Assembly (NCBI RefSeq): GCF_000350485.1
Contig: NZ_AORV01000062.1
Span: 1-37,407, forward strand
Direction of reading: 5' to 3'
DNA from: Ruminiclostridium cellobioparum subsp. termitidis CT1112
GTDB lineage: Bacteria > Bacillota > Clostridia > Acetivibrionales > DSM-1351
DNA length: 37,407 nucleotides
Shown piece after piece: positions 27,764 through 36,923 of this stretch. The notes beneath the pieces are model-generated. The model had not been told where the DNA came from. It searched no databases and worked only from the letters and a program-made list of their open reading frames with translations. The position numbers and the translations under genes are program-made. The stretch's first letter is position 1; each line of letters begins with the position of its first letter.

Positions 27764-29506
27764 ATGAGTAAACTGAGATATATAAGAGACCTTCTCTCTA
27801 AAAATAAATACAAATATGCCTTGGGGATCGTGTTCCTGCTGTGCGTGGATATACTGCAGCTGGTTTTGCCCAAAATACTCGGCGATGTGACCGATTTCCT
27901 TGAAAGCGGTACCCTTACCAGAACCAGACTTGCCCAATACGCTGCTGCCATTTCGCTGATAGCAGCCGGTGTCGCTGTTTTCAGATTTTTGTTCAGGTGT
28001 ACTCTTATGAGTGTATCCAGATCCATAGAGCTCTCGCTGAGAAACCGTTTCTATGCCCATCTCCAAAAACTGTCCGTAAACTACTTCAACACTCATAAAA
28101 CCGGGGATCTGATGGCTCATGCCACAAATGATATGGGCAATGTCACCATGGCCTCCGGACAGGGGATCATATTTGTAATTGACAGCTTTTTAATACCGGT
28201 GGTAGCTCTGGTAATGATGCTTTCAACCGGAGGCCTCAAGCTGACGGCAGCCTGTTTTCTTCCTCTTTTGCTGCTTGGCATTGCAGTAGTTTTCTTTATG
28301 AAAATAATGCAGTCCAGAGTACAAAAACAGCAGGAAGCTTTTTCAAACCTTACCGAAGCTGCAAGGGAAAATTTCTCAGGAATAAGAGTAATAAAGGCCT
28401 TTGCACAGGAAAAAAAGGAGATATCAAGATTTGAACGCATAAATGCGGTTAACCGGGAGGCTAATCTTAAATATGTCAGGCTGATGAGTATGATGTTTCC
28501 CACAGTCATGTCCATATCGGCGCTTTCTTTTGTAATTGCGCTGTGGTTTGGCGGTGTACTGGTTATCCAGGGTGCGGTGACCCTGGGTGGTTTTGTAGCC
28601 TTCAACAGCTACCTTGGCATGCTTATCTGGCCCATTACAGCCATAGGCTGGGTAGCCAACATGTTCCAGAGGGGCTTTGTATCCCTGGAACGAATAAATA
28701 CCATCATGGATGAAACACCTGAAATAACCGATGAGAGCGTTGTTGAGAAAGCTTCCATAAAGGGATCGGTTGAATTTAAAAACCTGGACTTTACCTATCC
28801 CGGTACCGAAAGGCCTGTCTTAAGCAACATCAATATAAGCATAGCAGCAGGTAAAACCCTCGGAATCATCGGGCGTACCGGCAGCGGTAAAACTACACTG
28901 ATAAATCTTATTTCAAGACTGTTAAAGGCCCCCGGGGGAACTCTGTTTATAGACGGCATCGATATAAATAAAATTCCCTTGTCGGCTCTCAGGAGCAGTA
29001 TAGGGGGTGTGCCCCAGGATACCTTCCTGTTTTCGGATACCATAGCTGAAAATATTGACTTCTTTAGAAATAACAATTCGGAACAAATAGTTTCAGCCGC
29101 AAAGACAGCACGTATTCTGGACAGCATAAACGAATTTCCCGACAAATTTGAAACTGTACTGGGTGAAAGGGGTGTTACCCTTTCCGGAGGGCAGAAGCAG
29201 CGCGTGGCCATAGCCCGTGCAGTCATAGGTTCTCCGGCCATGTTGATACTGGACGATTGCCTTTCGGCAGTGGATGCCAGTACCGAGGAGGAAATTCTGA
29301 AAGACCTGAAAAACATTATGAAGGAAAGAACAAGTATTATTGTGTCGCATAGAATATCTGCGGTCAAGGATGCCGACGAAATCATTGTCCTGGAGGAAGG
29401 AAGGGTTTCGGAAAGAGGAACTCATGATGAACTGCTGGCTCGGAACGGGTTTTATCATGAACTTTATAACAAGCAATTACTCATAGACCAACTGGAACAG
29501 AGCTAA
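27764..29506 (+). CDS. ABC exporter half-transporter, degenerate-site subunit
   Basis: A 580-residue half-transporter: six transmembrane helices (about 1-310) fused to an ATPase domain with Walker A GRTGSGKTT (about 368-376), signature LSGGQKQR (about 471-478), Walker B LILDDCLSAVD (about 493-503) and H-loop SHR. The residue after Walker B is Asp, not the catalytic Glu. This is the pattern of the degenerate subunit of heterodimeric exporters such as TM287/288 and BmrCD. The reading frame is open back to 27680, but ATG 27764 gives the normal family start (MSKLRYIRDLL) with GGGG upstream. It is followed 44 bases later by its partner. Drug or lipid export is likely; the substrate is unknown. Confidence 0.88.
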   Translation: MSKLRYIRDLLSKNKYKYALGIVFLLCVDILQLVLPKILGDVTDFLESGTLTRTRLAQYAAAISLIAAGVAVFRFLFRCTLMSVSRSIELSLRNRFYAHLQKLSVNYFNTHKTGDLMAHATNDMGNVTMASGQGIIFVIDSFLIPVVALVMMLSTGGLKLTAACFLPLLLLGIAVVFFMKIMQSRVQKQQEAFSNLTEAARENFSGIRVIKAFAQEKKEISRFERINAVNREANLKYVRLMSMMFPTVMSISALSFVIALWFGGVLVIQGAVTLGGFVAFNSYLGMLIWPITAIGWVANMFQRGFVSLERINTIMDETPEITDESVVEKASIKGSVEFKNLDFTYPGTERPVLSNINISIAAGKTLGIIGRTGSGKTTLINLISRLLKAPGGTLFIDGIDINKIPLSALRSSIGGVPQDTFLFSDTIAENIDFFRNNNSEQIVSAAKTARILDSINEFPDKFETVLGERGVTLSGGQKQRVAIARAVIGSPAMLILDDCLSAVDASTEEEILKDLKNIMKERTSIIVSHRISAVKDADEIIVLEEGRVSERGTHDELLARNGFYHELYNKQLLIDQLEQS

Positions 29507-29550
29507 GAAAACATATATTTGGAGCCGCTGCGCGCTCATGGAGGTTAACA

Positions 29551-31338
29551 ATGTCGGAAGAGAATAATATAATGCAGGAAGAGGAAATATCAGAAAAAGC
29601 TTATGATTCCAGATTAATGAAACGTCTTTTAAAATTTGCAAAAAAATACTGGTATCTTTTTCTGCTTGCAGTAATCTTTTTGTTTGCAGCAACACTGGTG
29701 GATCTGGCCAGACCCTACTTGATGGGTATAGCTATTGATGACTATATTAAAAAAAGCAACATATCCGCCCTGAACAGGATGGGTATTTATTTTGTGCTGC
29801 TGGTTGCAGCAGGCTTTGTGTTCAACCTGCTGCAGATATATGTATTAAGTTACGCCGGGCAGTACATTATCTACAACATCCGGCAGCTTGTGTTTTCACA
29901 TCTTCAAAAGCTGCCGCTGTCCTATTTTGACAGGAATCCCATCGGCAGGCTTGTCACCCGTATAACCAATGACACCGAAACCCTCAATGACATGTATACC
30001 AATGTTCTTATAACATTGCTCAAGGATTTTGCCATATTGCTGGGAGCTGTCATAATAATGTTCCGGCTGAACAGCTCTCTGACGTGGATCACACTGGCAG
30101 CCATGCCGGTGGTACTGATACTGACCGTTATCTTCAGACTGCGCATAAGAAAGGTTTACCGAAATGTCCGCACCGCAATTGCCAGAGTAAATTCAGCCAT
30201 ATCCGAAAATATTTCAGGTATGCGCATAATACAGCTGTTCAATAAGGAAAAGCCCAATTTTGAAAGGTTTAACAAAATCGGCAAGGCATATTACAAAGCT
30301 TCAATGAATGAGGTTGTGACTTTTGGTCTTTTCAGACCCGTGATTGAAATGGTCGCCTCCCTCACTATAGCTCTGTTAATATGGAACGGAGGAGGCAAAG
30401 TTATTGATAACTCCATGGAATTCGGAGTCCTGTACGCACTGATAAACTATATTTCTCTGCTTTTCCAGCCCATTAACGATCTGGCCGAAAAATACAATAT
30501 TCTCCAGTCCTCAATGGCTGCTTCCGAAAGGATTTTCATGATCCTTGACACGCCTGCCGAGGAGGATGCCGGAAGCCTGGAATTTGACGCTGAGGCAGCA
30601 GCAGGTGATATTGAATTTAAAAACGTATGGTTTGCCTACAATGATGAAAACTGGGTTCTAAAGGATGTGAGCTTCAGGGTTCCGGCAGGCCGTACCATAG
30701 CTATCGTCGGTCATACCGGGGCCGGAAAGACTTCAATTATCAATCTTTTGAGCAGATTTTATGAAATACAGCGCGGTGAGATCTTAATAAACAGTATCAA
30801 TATAAAAGATGTACAAAAAGCTTCCCTCAGAAAAGCCATAGGTGTTGTACTGCAGGATGTGTTCCTGTTCAGCGGCAGGCTTAACGATAACATCCGTCTC
30901 AATGAGGAGAGCATAACCGACGAAAAACTCCAGGAAGCAGCCCGCTATGTCAATGCTGACGGCTTTATAAGCAGGCTTCCAAACGGTTATAATGAGGAGG
31001 TCATGGAAAGAGGCTCCACTTTTTCCTCTGGTCAGCGCCAGCTTCTGGCCTTTGCCCGTGCACTGGCCTTTGATCCTGCCATTCTGGTACTGGATGAAGC
31101 AACCTCCAATATCGATACCGAAACCGAAATACTGATACAGGATGCACTGACCAAACTCACAAAGAACAGGACAACAATTGTTATTGCCCACAGACTTTCC
31201 ACCATCCAGCACGCAGATAAGATCATTGTCCTGCACAAGGGAAAGGTTCACGAGAGCGGAACCCATCAGGAGCTCCTGGCGGCAAAGGGTATGTATTACT
31301 CCCTGTATCAGCTCCAGTACCAGCAGCAGAATGCCTGA
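29551..31338 (+). CDS. ABC exporter half-transporter, canonical-Glu subunit
   Basis: A 595-residue partner of the preceding gene. A short charged N-terminal extension leads into six transmembrane helices (about 35-330) and an ATPase domain with Walker A GHTGAGKTS (about 388-396), Walker B VLDEATS with the catalytic Glu (about 513-519), and a non-standard signature FSSGQRQ (about 491-497) in place of LSGGQ. The weak signature here faces the weak Walker B of the partner, giving one working and one degenerate ATP site per heterodimer. GGAGG is six bases before the ATG. The two genes form one operon. Confidence 0.9.
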   Translation: MSEENNIMQEEEISEKAYDSRLMKRLLKFAKKYWYLFLLAVIFLFAATLVDLARPYLMGIAIDDYIKKSNISALNRMGIYFVLLVAAGFVFNLLQIYVLSYAGQYIIYNIRQLVFSHLQKLPLSYFDRNPIGRLVTRITNDTETLNDMYTNVLITLLKDFAILLGAVIIMFRLNSSLTWITLAAMPVVLILTVIFRLRIRKVYRNVRTAIARVNSAISENISGMRIIQLFNKEKPNFERFNKIGKAYYKASMNEVVTFGLFRPVIEMVASLTIALLIWNGGGKVIDNSMEFGVLYALINYISLLFQPINDLAEKYNILQSSMAASERIFMILDTPAEEDAGSLEFDAEAAAGDIEFKNVWFAYNDENWVLKDVSFRVPAGRTIAIVGHTGAGKTSIINLLSRFYEIQRGEILINSINIKDVQKASLRKAIGVVLQDVFLFSGRLNDNIRLNEESITDEKLQEAARYVNADGFISRLPNGYNEEVMERGSTFSSGQRQLLAFARALAFDPAILVLDEATSNIDTETEILIQDALTKLTKNRTTIVIAHRLSTIQHADKIIVLHKGKVHESGTHQELLAAKGMYYSLYQLQYQQQNA

Positions 31339-31534
31339 AGCCCAAAATACAAGCAGGCAATTAATAAAAACCTTATAATAAATTATTCATAAGGGATATG
31401 AGCTTTTGTTCATTTTCCCCAAACCATTGGGACCATTGTCCACAGACTATACTTTTTCCATATCCCGGTGAGTTTGATATATCCTGAGAACATATTTATT
31501 CTCGGGAAAATACTGCTTCAGTAAGCCATCGGGG

Positions 31535-32035
31535 TTATATGCCATAGAAAGAGTATTCCCCGTTCTTCTCCCTTGATACGAAAGGAATATTGCTCAAAGC
31601 ATTATCCGCATTGTCAATCACTCCCTGCAGGATAACCCTGGTCAGATCAGGAACATCAGGCGCTTTGACAGCCTCGTTTATATCCATGAAAAGTGCCTCG
31701 CTGTTCTCTCTGTTATCGGAATTGGGAGTTCCTGAAACATAGTCCATCAGGAAAACCGCATACCAATCCTTTAAATTGAACCTCACACCCAACAATTTTA
31801 CAGGCTCGGCAGCAATGGTAGTCTCCTCCATCACTTCCCGGCACAATGCAGCCTGTGGTGTTTCCCTGATATTCACATATCCTCCCGGAATGATCAGTCT
31901 TCCCTTTCCTGCGCCATAAGTGTGCCTTACCAGTAAAACCTCGTTCCCCTTCAGTACCACTCCGCCTACAGACTGGCACCAGTTTGTATTTTCCTCTTTA
32001 TTTGCTTCGTTGACCGCAGCGTTATTAGCATCCAA
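31535..32035 (-). CDS. NUDIX hydrolase
   Basis: A protein of about 166 residues. The Nudix box is GYVNIRE-x7-REVMEETT, which keeps the metal-binding REVMEE core; the Gly near the box end is Thr. It would hydrolyse a nucleoside-diphosphate-linked substrate; which one cannot be told. The annotated frame can open at TTG 32050, but GGAGG (32044-32048) overlaps that codon. TTG at 32035 is eight bases from the same GGAGG and is chosen. It lies 41 bases downstream of the hydroxyacid dehydrogenase on the same strand and may be co-transcribed. Confidence 0.85.
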   Translation of the reverse strand: MDANNAAVNEANKEENTNWCQSVGGVVLKGNEVLLVRHTYGAGKGRLIIPGGYVNIRETPQAALCREVMEETTIAAEPVKLLGVRFNLKDWYAVFLMDYVSGTPNSDNRENSEALFMDINEAVKAPDVPDLTRVILQGVIDNADNALSNIPFVSREKNGEYSFYGI

Positions 32036-32043
32036 TTTTCCAT

Positions 32044-32048
32044 CCTCC
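32044..32048 (-). promoter_or_regulatory. Shine-Dalgarno that decides the NUDIX TTG start
   Basis: GGAGG on the minus strand lies eight bases before TTG 32035 and overlaps the alternative upstream TTG 32050. The ATG created within the motif is out of frame. Confidence 0.55.
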
Positions 32049-32076
32049 AAATATTATGGTAAACAACTAAATTATT

Positions 32077-33024
32077 TTAATAGCCTTTTTCCTTATCAAC
32101 CACATTCATCAGAGCCTTGCCCTCGATGAGCGACTTCAGATTATGGGCGGCTATTCTTACGATACGCTCTTTTGTTTCATTCAGGCTAAACCCTCCCGAA
32201 ATATGCGGAGTTATAACCGCATTCTTCATCTTCCACAGCCTGTGTTCCCTGGGAAGCGGTTCAGGATCGGTTACATCCAACGCAGCCCCCAGAAGCTGCC
32301 GGTTTTCGAGGGCATCACACAAGGCCTCGGTATCTATGGCACTTCCCCGCCCGACATTTATCAATACCGCATCCTTCTTAAAAAGCTGCAGTGTCGATTT
32401 ATTTATCACCCTGTTTGTCAGCTTTGTTTCAGGAAGGCTGAGAGCAACTATATCAGCCCGGGGCAGAAGGTCTTCAAGCTTATCCATAAGATGCAGCTCA
32501 TCCAGGTAATCCGGCTTTTTGCTGTCTGTTCTCCTTATTCCGATGGTATATGCACCAAGTGCCTTCAGCCTTGAAGCGAATTCCCCTCCGATGTCTCCCA
32601 AGCCTACAATCAGAGCAGTAGAGCCAAAGATACCTTTAACATTACCGGCATAGGACCAATTTCCTTCGGCCTGGTTATCCCTGTATATATGCAGATTTTT
32701 GTACAATTCAAGGAGTACTCCCAGCATGTATTCCGATATGGCAAGGCCATAAGCACCGCTGGCATTTGCAAGTCTGGCTCGGTCGGGCAGAACGCCTTCT
32801 TTTGCATAATCTCCCACACCTGCACTGAACAATTGCAGCAGCTGGAGTTTTTTTGACAGCTTAAGCATTTCTGAAGGCGGATTTCCGATTATAACACCGG
32901 CATTTTTCAGTTGTTCTTCACTCAGCTGTTCATTCTTTGTATAAATAAAGTTGCAGCCGGGTGCTTCAGATTCTAAAAACCTTTTTTGCTCATCATTAAG
33001 TTTCATAAGTACAACAATATCCAT
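32077..33024 (-). CDS. D-2-hydroxyacid dehydrogenase (NAD-dependent)
   Basis: A 315-residue enzyme of the D-isomer-specific 2-hydroxyacid dehydrogenase family. The nucleotide-binding loop is GLGDIG (142-147). The catalytic triad is visible as Arg226 in NVGRGS, Glu255 in TDPEPLP and His274 in TPHISGG. It reduces a 2-oxoacid or oxidises the hydroxyacid, in the manner of glyoxylate/hydroxypyruvate reductase or phosphoglycerate dehydrogenase, but it has no ACT domain for serine feedback. Substrate not determinable. GGAG lies about ten bases before the ATG. Confidence 0.85.
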   Translation of the reverse strand: MDIVVLMKLNDEQKRFLESEAPGCNFIYTKNEQLSEEQLKNAGVIIGNPPSEMLKLSKKLQLLQLFSAGVGDYAKEGVLPDRARLANASGAYGLAISEYMLGVLLELYKNLHIYRDNQAEGNWSYAGNVKGIFGSTALIVGLGDIGGEFASRLKALGAYTIGIRRTDSKKPDYLDELHLMDKLEDLLPRADIVALSLPETKLTNRVINKSTLQLFKKDAVLINVGRGSAIDTEALCDALENRQLLGAALDVTDPEPLPREHRLWKMKNAVITPHISGGFSLNETKERIVRIAAHNLKSLIEGKALMNVVDKEKGY

Positions 33025-33118
33025 GTAATATCAGCTCCGAATCATAAAATTTTAATATAATTTAATATAATATGTACCCATCTTCAGATATATCAAATAT
33101 AAATATTATGATACCATA

Positions 33119-33153
33119 ATCTGGCGGCCTGTGACACCTAAATTCATACACCG
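33119..33153. repeat. Dispersed repeat, copy 2
   Basis: Same core CTAAATTCATACA as copy 1 near 27.66 kb, preceded by CTGTGACAC. Located between the dehydrogenase and hydA in a gene-free stretch (33025-33308) that holds no other feature I can support. Confidence 0.5.
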
Positions 33154-33308
33154 TCAAATTTCATCAGGAGGCTGCTGCCGTTAACAGTAATAAAGAAGTA
33201 TACCGGCGCACAGCAAAAGCGCTTACTGAAAATTGCAAATGGAAAGCTCATTCAAGCAAGCACTTTGTGTGCAATCATTAACTGAAGTCAGTTTACCGGT
33301 TAATTTTT

Positions 33309-35180
33309 TTAAATCCTCTCCCTCTCCTCAAAATGTGTGTGAAGGAGCTCATGGGCTTTTTCACCAAAAGGTTCACCCAGATAGGTTTTATATAGCTCCA
33401 ATATTTCTTTGTTCTCATTGGATTTTCTTATCTTTTTGTTTCTATCCTCTTCAAATATGGCTTCCCTGCGTTTTTTAACAACCTCGTCATTGCCATGGTG
33501 GTAAGGCTGTCCCCCTCCGGCAATACAGCCGCCCGGACATGCCATTATCTCAATGGCATGGTAATCTGCCCTTCCGTCACGGATATCCTCCAGAATATGC
33601 CGTGCATTGCCCAGACCGCTGGCTATACCTATTTTCAGTTCCTTGTCCCCTATTTTTACAACAGCCCTGCGAACTCCATCCATACCCCTCAGATCCTCAA
33701 ATTCTATTTCTTTGAGAGGTTCACCCGTCAGCCATTCAGAGGCTGTGCGCAGGGCAGCCTCTATAACACCGCCGGCAGTGCCGAACATTACGGCTGCACC
33801 TGAGGATTCACCAAGCGGACTGTCAAATTCACCGTCAGGCAGCTTTGCAAATTCTATTCCGGCCTCATGTATCATGGCTCCAAGCTCCCGGGTGGTTATT
33901 GATATGTCCACATTGTTCCGTTCGTCCTTTGTGAGCTCGGGGCGTCTGGCTTCTGCCTTCTTCGCTATACAGGGCATGACCGATACCATGACAATACTGT
34001 CCGGGTCTATTCCCATTTTTTCGGCATAGTAGGTTTTGGCTATGGTTCCCAGCATTATATGGGGTGATTTGCAGGTTGACGGTACATGAATCAATTCGGG
34101 AAATTGATGCTCAATGAACTTGACCCATGCAGGACAGCAGTTTGTGAGTATGGGAAGGGTTTTGCCGTTTTGGAGCCTGTAGATTAGCTCTGAGGCCTCC
34201 TCCATAATAGTCAGGTCAGCGCCGAAATCAGTATCGAATACGGCATCAAACCCCATTCGCCTCAGCGCGGTTACCATTTTACCGGTAACTACGGTACCCG
34301 GCTCCATTCCGAACAGCTCTCCCAGGGCAACGCGGATTGCCGGCGCAGTCTGTACTATTACATATTTGCCTGGAGCATTTATGGCCTCCCATACCTTATC
34401 GGTGTGATATACCTCAGTGAGCGCCGCCGTGGGGCAAACCTGCACACACTGCCCGCAGTAGGTGCAGGAGGACTCCACCATCGGAATGTTGGCAAAAGGG
34501 CCCACAAAGGAATTGAAGCCCCTGCCTATCCCTGAAAGGATGCCGCAGGTTTGTACTTCATTGCATGCGGTTTCGCAGCGCCTGCAATATATACATTTAT
34601 TTGAGTCCTTGACAATGGCATCACTTGAGATATCTTTGGGATAGGTCATTCTTTCCCCTTCCCAGCGGATCTCTCTGACATTCAGCTCCTCAGCCAGTGA
34701 CTGCAGCTCGCATTCAAGGTTTTTGGGGCAGGTAAAACATTCATTCGGGTGGTTTGAAAGCAGCAGTTCCACCGCCATCCTTCTGGCGGTAATAGCCCTC
34801 CTGGTATCAGTTCTCACTGCCATGCCTTCCTGCAGCTTTGTTACACAGGATGGAACAAGTTTATTCCGGTTGTTCCTCTCATCAACCACCTCCACCATGC
34901 AGACCCGGCAGGAGGCGGTTTTGTTGTAAAGCTGCAAATCATGCAGATCCAGGTGGCACAGTGTCGGAATCTTCACTCCCGCCCGGTGTGCAGCCTCCAG
35001 GATTGTAATTCCCTCGGGGACGGTCAAATCCTGGTCATTTATCCGTACATTTATCCTTTTCTTATCAGGCCCCACTAAATCGCTGTTAATTTCACCATTA
35101 ATATCACCGATATTCTCATGTTTATATTTATATTTCTCACCCTTTGTATGTTTTCTGCCCGATTCAATTTTTATATGCAT
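33309..35180 (-). CDS. hydA: [FeFe] hydrogenase catalytic subunit, HydA/HndD type
   Basis: A 623-residue catalytic subunit of a multimeric NAD(P)-linked [FeFe] hydrogenase. In order: a 40-residue charged extension, an N-terminal [2Fe-2S] domain (TLCHLD to SCRVCMVEV and VPSC), the His-Cys3 cluster (HPNECFTCPKNLEC), two [4Fe-4S] clusters (CIYCRRCETAC and CTYCGQCVQVCP), then the H-cluster domain with TNCCPAW (Cys348-349), VMPCIAKK and MACPGGC, and the C-terminal small-subunit-like tail ending LYKTYLGEPFG. The usual Ser of TSCCP is Asn here. It makes or consumes H2 with ferredoxin and NAD(P)H. GGAGG precedes the ATG; it starts 15 bases after hydB ends. Confidence 0.93.
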   Translation of the reverse strand: MHIKIESGRKHTKGEKYKYKHENIGDINGEINSDLVGPDKKRINVRINDQDLTVPEGITILEAAHRAGVKIPTLCHLDLHDLQLYNKTASCRVCMVEVVDERNNRNKLVPSCVTKLQEGMAVRTDTRRAITARRMAVELLLSNHPNECFTCPKNLECELQSLAEELNVREIRWEGERMTYPKDISSDAIVKDSNKCIYCRRCETACNEVQTCGILSGIGRGFNSFVGPFANIPMVESSCTYCGQCVQVCPTAALTEVYHTDKVWEAINAPGKYVIVQTAPAIRVALGELFGMEPGTVVTGKMVTALRRMGFDAVFDTDFGADLTIMEEASELIYRLQNGKTLPILTNCCPAWVKFIEHQFPELIHVPSTCKSPHIMLGTIAKTYYAEKMGIDPDSIVMVSVMPCIAKKAEARRPELTKDERNNVDISITTRELGAMIHEAGIEFAKLPDGEFDSPLGESSGAAVMFGTAGGVIEAALRTASEWLTGEPLKEIEFEDLRGMDGVRRAVVKIGDKELKIGIASGLGNARHILEDIRDGRADYHAIEIMACPGGCIAGGGQPYHHGNDEVVKKRREAIFEEDRNKKIRKSNENKEILELYKTYLGEPFGEKAHELLHTHFEERERI

Positions 35181-35195
35181 TCCGGTACACCTCCT

Positions 35196-36923
35196 TCATG
35201 ACTTCACACCTGTTTTATTTTTAGAAGCATATTTACCTTCCTGGTGGGGGTGGTCCTCCTTCTGAACAAAATTGAGATACTCGTGCCAGAAGTATTTCAT
35301 TGTGCTGATGACAGGATTGGGAGCTGTCTGGCACAATCCGCACAAAGCACTGTCCTTAACCATGTAAGCCAGTTGTTTTATAGCATCCAGATCAGCCATT
35401 GTCGCTTCTCCGGAAGTTATTTTACAGAGCATTTCATACAGCCTCTTTGTGCCGATCCTACCGGGGCCGCACCTCCCACAGGCTTCATCCATTGTAAATT
35501 CCAGATAGAACTTTGCAATATTGACCATGTTGTCATCTTCATCCATTACTATCATTCCGCCCGAGCCCATCATTGTACCTATTTTCAGAAGTCCGTCATA
35601 ATCTATGGGCGTATCGAGATTCTCCTCGGTTATAACACCTCCCGACGGCCCTCCCGTCTGGACAGCTTTAAATTTCCTGCCATGAGGTATACCCCCTCCT
35701 ATATCAAAAATGATCTCCCTGAGAGTAATTCCCATGGGTACTTCCACAAGGCCCACATTGTTTATTTTCCCCGCAAGGGCGAATACCTTGGTCCCCTTGC
35801 TTTTCCCGGTTCCCATTGAGGCGAACCAGTCTGCGCCGCGGTTCATGATAACGGGGATATTTGCGAAGGTTTCAACATTATTAACACAGGTGGGAAATCC
35901 CCAATAACCTTCTTCGGCCGGATAGGGAGGCTTATAGTTGGGTTCTCCCCTTTTTCCTTCACAGGAATTTATAAGAGCCGTTTCCTCCCCGCATACAAAA
36001 GCGCCCGCCCCGTACTTAAGCTTCACGTCAAAACTGAAACCGGTGCCGAATATACCTTTGCCCAGCAGTCCCGTATCCCGGGCCTGCTGCAGAGCATTTG
36101 TAAGCCGGGCTATAGCAAGAGGATATTCCGCCCTTATATAGACAATTCCCATATGAGCGCCTATTGCATATGCCCCTATAGCCATAGCCTCTATTACACT
36201 GTGGGGGTCACCTTCCAGGATGCTTCTGTCCATAAAGGCGCCGGGATCACCTTCATCGGCATTGCAGATGATATACTTTTGGCTGTTCTCCTGCTTGCCG
36301 GTTATTTCCCATTTAAGCCCGGTAGGAAAACCTCCGCCGCCTCTCCCCCGGAGCCCTGACCGCTTTATTACATCTATGACTCCCGTAGGTGACATCTGTG
36401 CAAGTGCCTTTCCAAGGGCCTGGTAACCGTCCAGGGCAATATATTCGGTAATGTCTTCCGGGTTTATAAGGCCGCAGTTTCTGAGAGCAACACGGAGCTG
36501 CTTCCTATAGAAGGTCATATCCTCCTGGTTGTGAACCTTCTCCTTTTTCTGGGGATCTTCATATAGAAGCCTTTCCACCTGGCTCCCCTTGATAAGGTGC
36601 ATGTCCACAATGTCCTTTGCATCCTTGGGCCCGACTCTTACATAAAATACATTGTCCGGCTCGATTTTTACAATTGGACCCTGCTCACAAAAGCCAAAAC
36701 ACCCTGTTCTGATAACCTGGATCCTATCACTTAAACCTCTGGCCTTTAAAATCACTTCCAGATTTTTTGCAACTTTATCGCTGTCACTGGCAAGGCAGCC
36801 GGTACCGCCGCAGACCAAAATATTTTTATTTGTTTGCACAGCATCCCTGTGCTGTCGTATTTTCACTTTTTCCAAAGCCTGCTGTTTAACCTTATTTAAC
36901 TCCTCCAGGGACTTTATCAGCAT
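35196..36923 (-). CDS. hydB: NuoF-like flavoprotein hydrogenase subunit, HydB/HndC type
   Basis: A 575-residue flavoprotein. The N-terminal thioredoxin-like [2Fe-2S] domain has Cys38, Cys43, Cys75 and Cys79. The FMN/NAD(H) core has GRGGGGFPTGLKW (193-205), ADEGDPGAF (222-230) and CGEETAL (311-317). Two things differ from the family. The [4Fe-4S] motif normally CxxCxxC reads Cys482-GR-Cys485-GP-Gly488, and the later CGLGQ reads Cys528-GL-Cys531-Q. The protein also ends soon after this, without the C-terminal two-cluster ferredoxin domain that most HydB/HndC proteins have. It overlaps the hydC end by 32 bases and has its own GGAGG six bases before the ATG. Confidence 0.92.
   Translation of the reverse strand: MLIKSLEELNKVKQQALEKVKIRQHRDAVQTNKNILVCGGTGCLASDSDKVAKNLEVILKARGLSDRIQVIRTGCFGFCEQGPIVKIEPDNVFYVRVGPKDAKDIVDMHLIKGSQVERLLYEDPQKKEKVHNQEDMTFYRKQLRVALRNCGLINPEDITEYIALDGYQALGKALAQMSPTGVIDVIKRSGLRGRGGGGFPTGLKWEITGKQENSQKYIICNADEGDPGAFMDRSILEGDPHSVIEAMAIGAYAIGAHMGIVYIRAEYPLAIARLTNALQQARDTGLLGKGIFGTGFSFDVKLKYGAGAFVCGEETALINSCEGKRGEPNYKPPYPAEEGYWGFPTCVNNVETFANIPVIMNRGADWFASMGTGKSKGTKVFALAGKINNVGLVEVPMGITLREIIFDIGGGIPHGRKFKAVQTGGPSGGVITEENLDTPIDYDGLLKIGTMMGSGGMIVMDEDDNMVNIAKFYLEFTMDEACGRCGPGRIGTKRLYEMLCKITSGEATMADLDAIKQLAYMVKDSALCGLCQTAPNPVISTMKYFWHEYLNFVQKEDHPHQEGKYASKNKTGVKS

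Noticed and set aside
31385-31530. Inverted repeats GGGATATG/CATATCCC and CCTGAGAA/TTCTCGGG after the ABC operon
   Set aside because: The arms are short and far apart or lack a U run, so neither is a convincing terminator or RNA.
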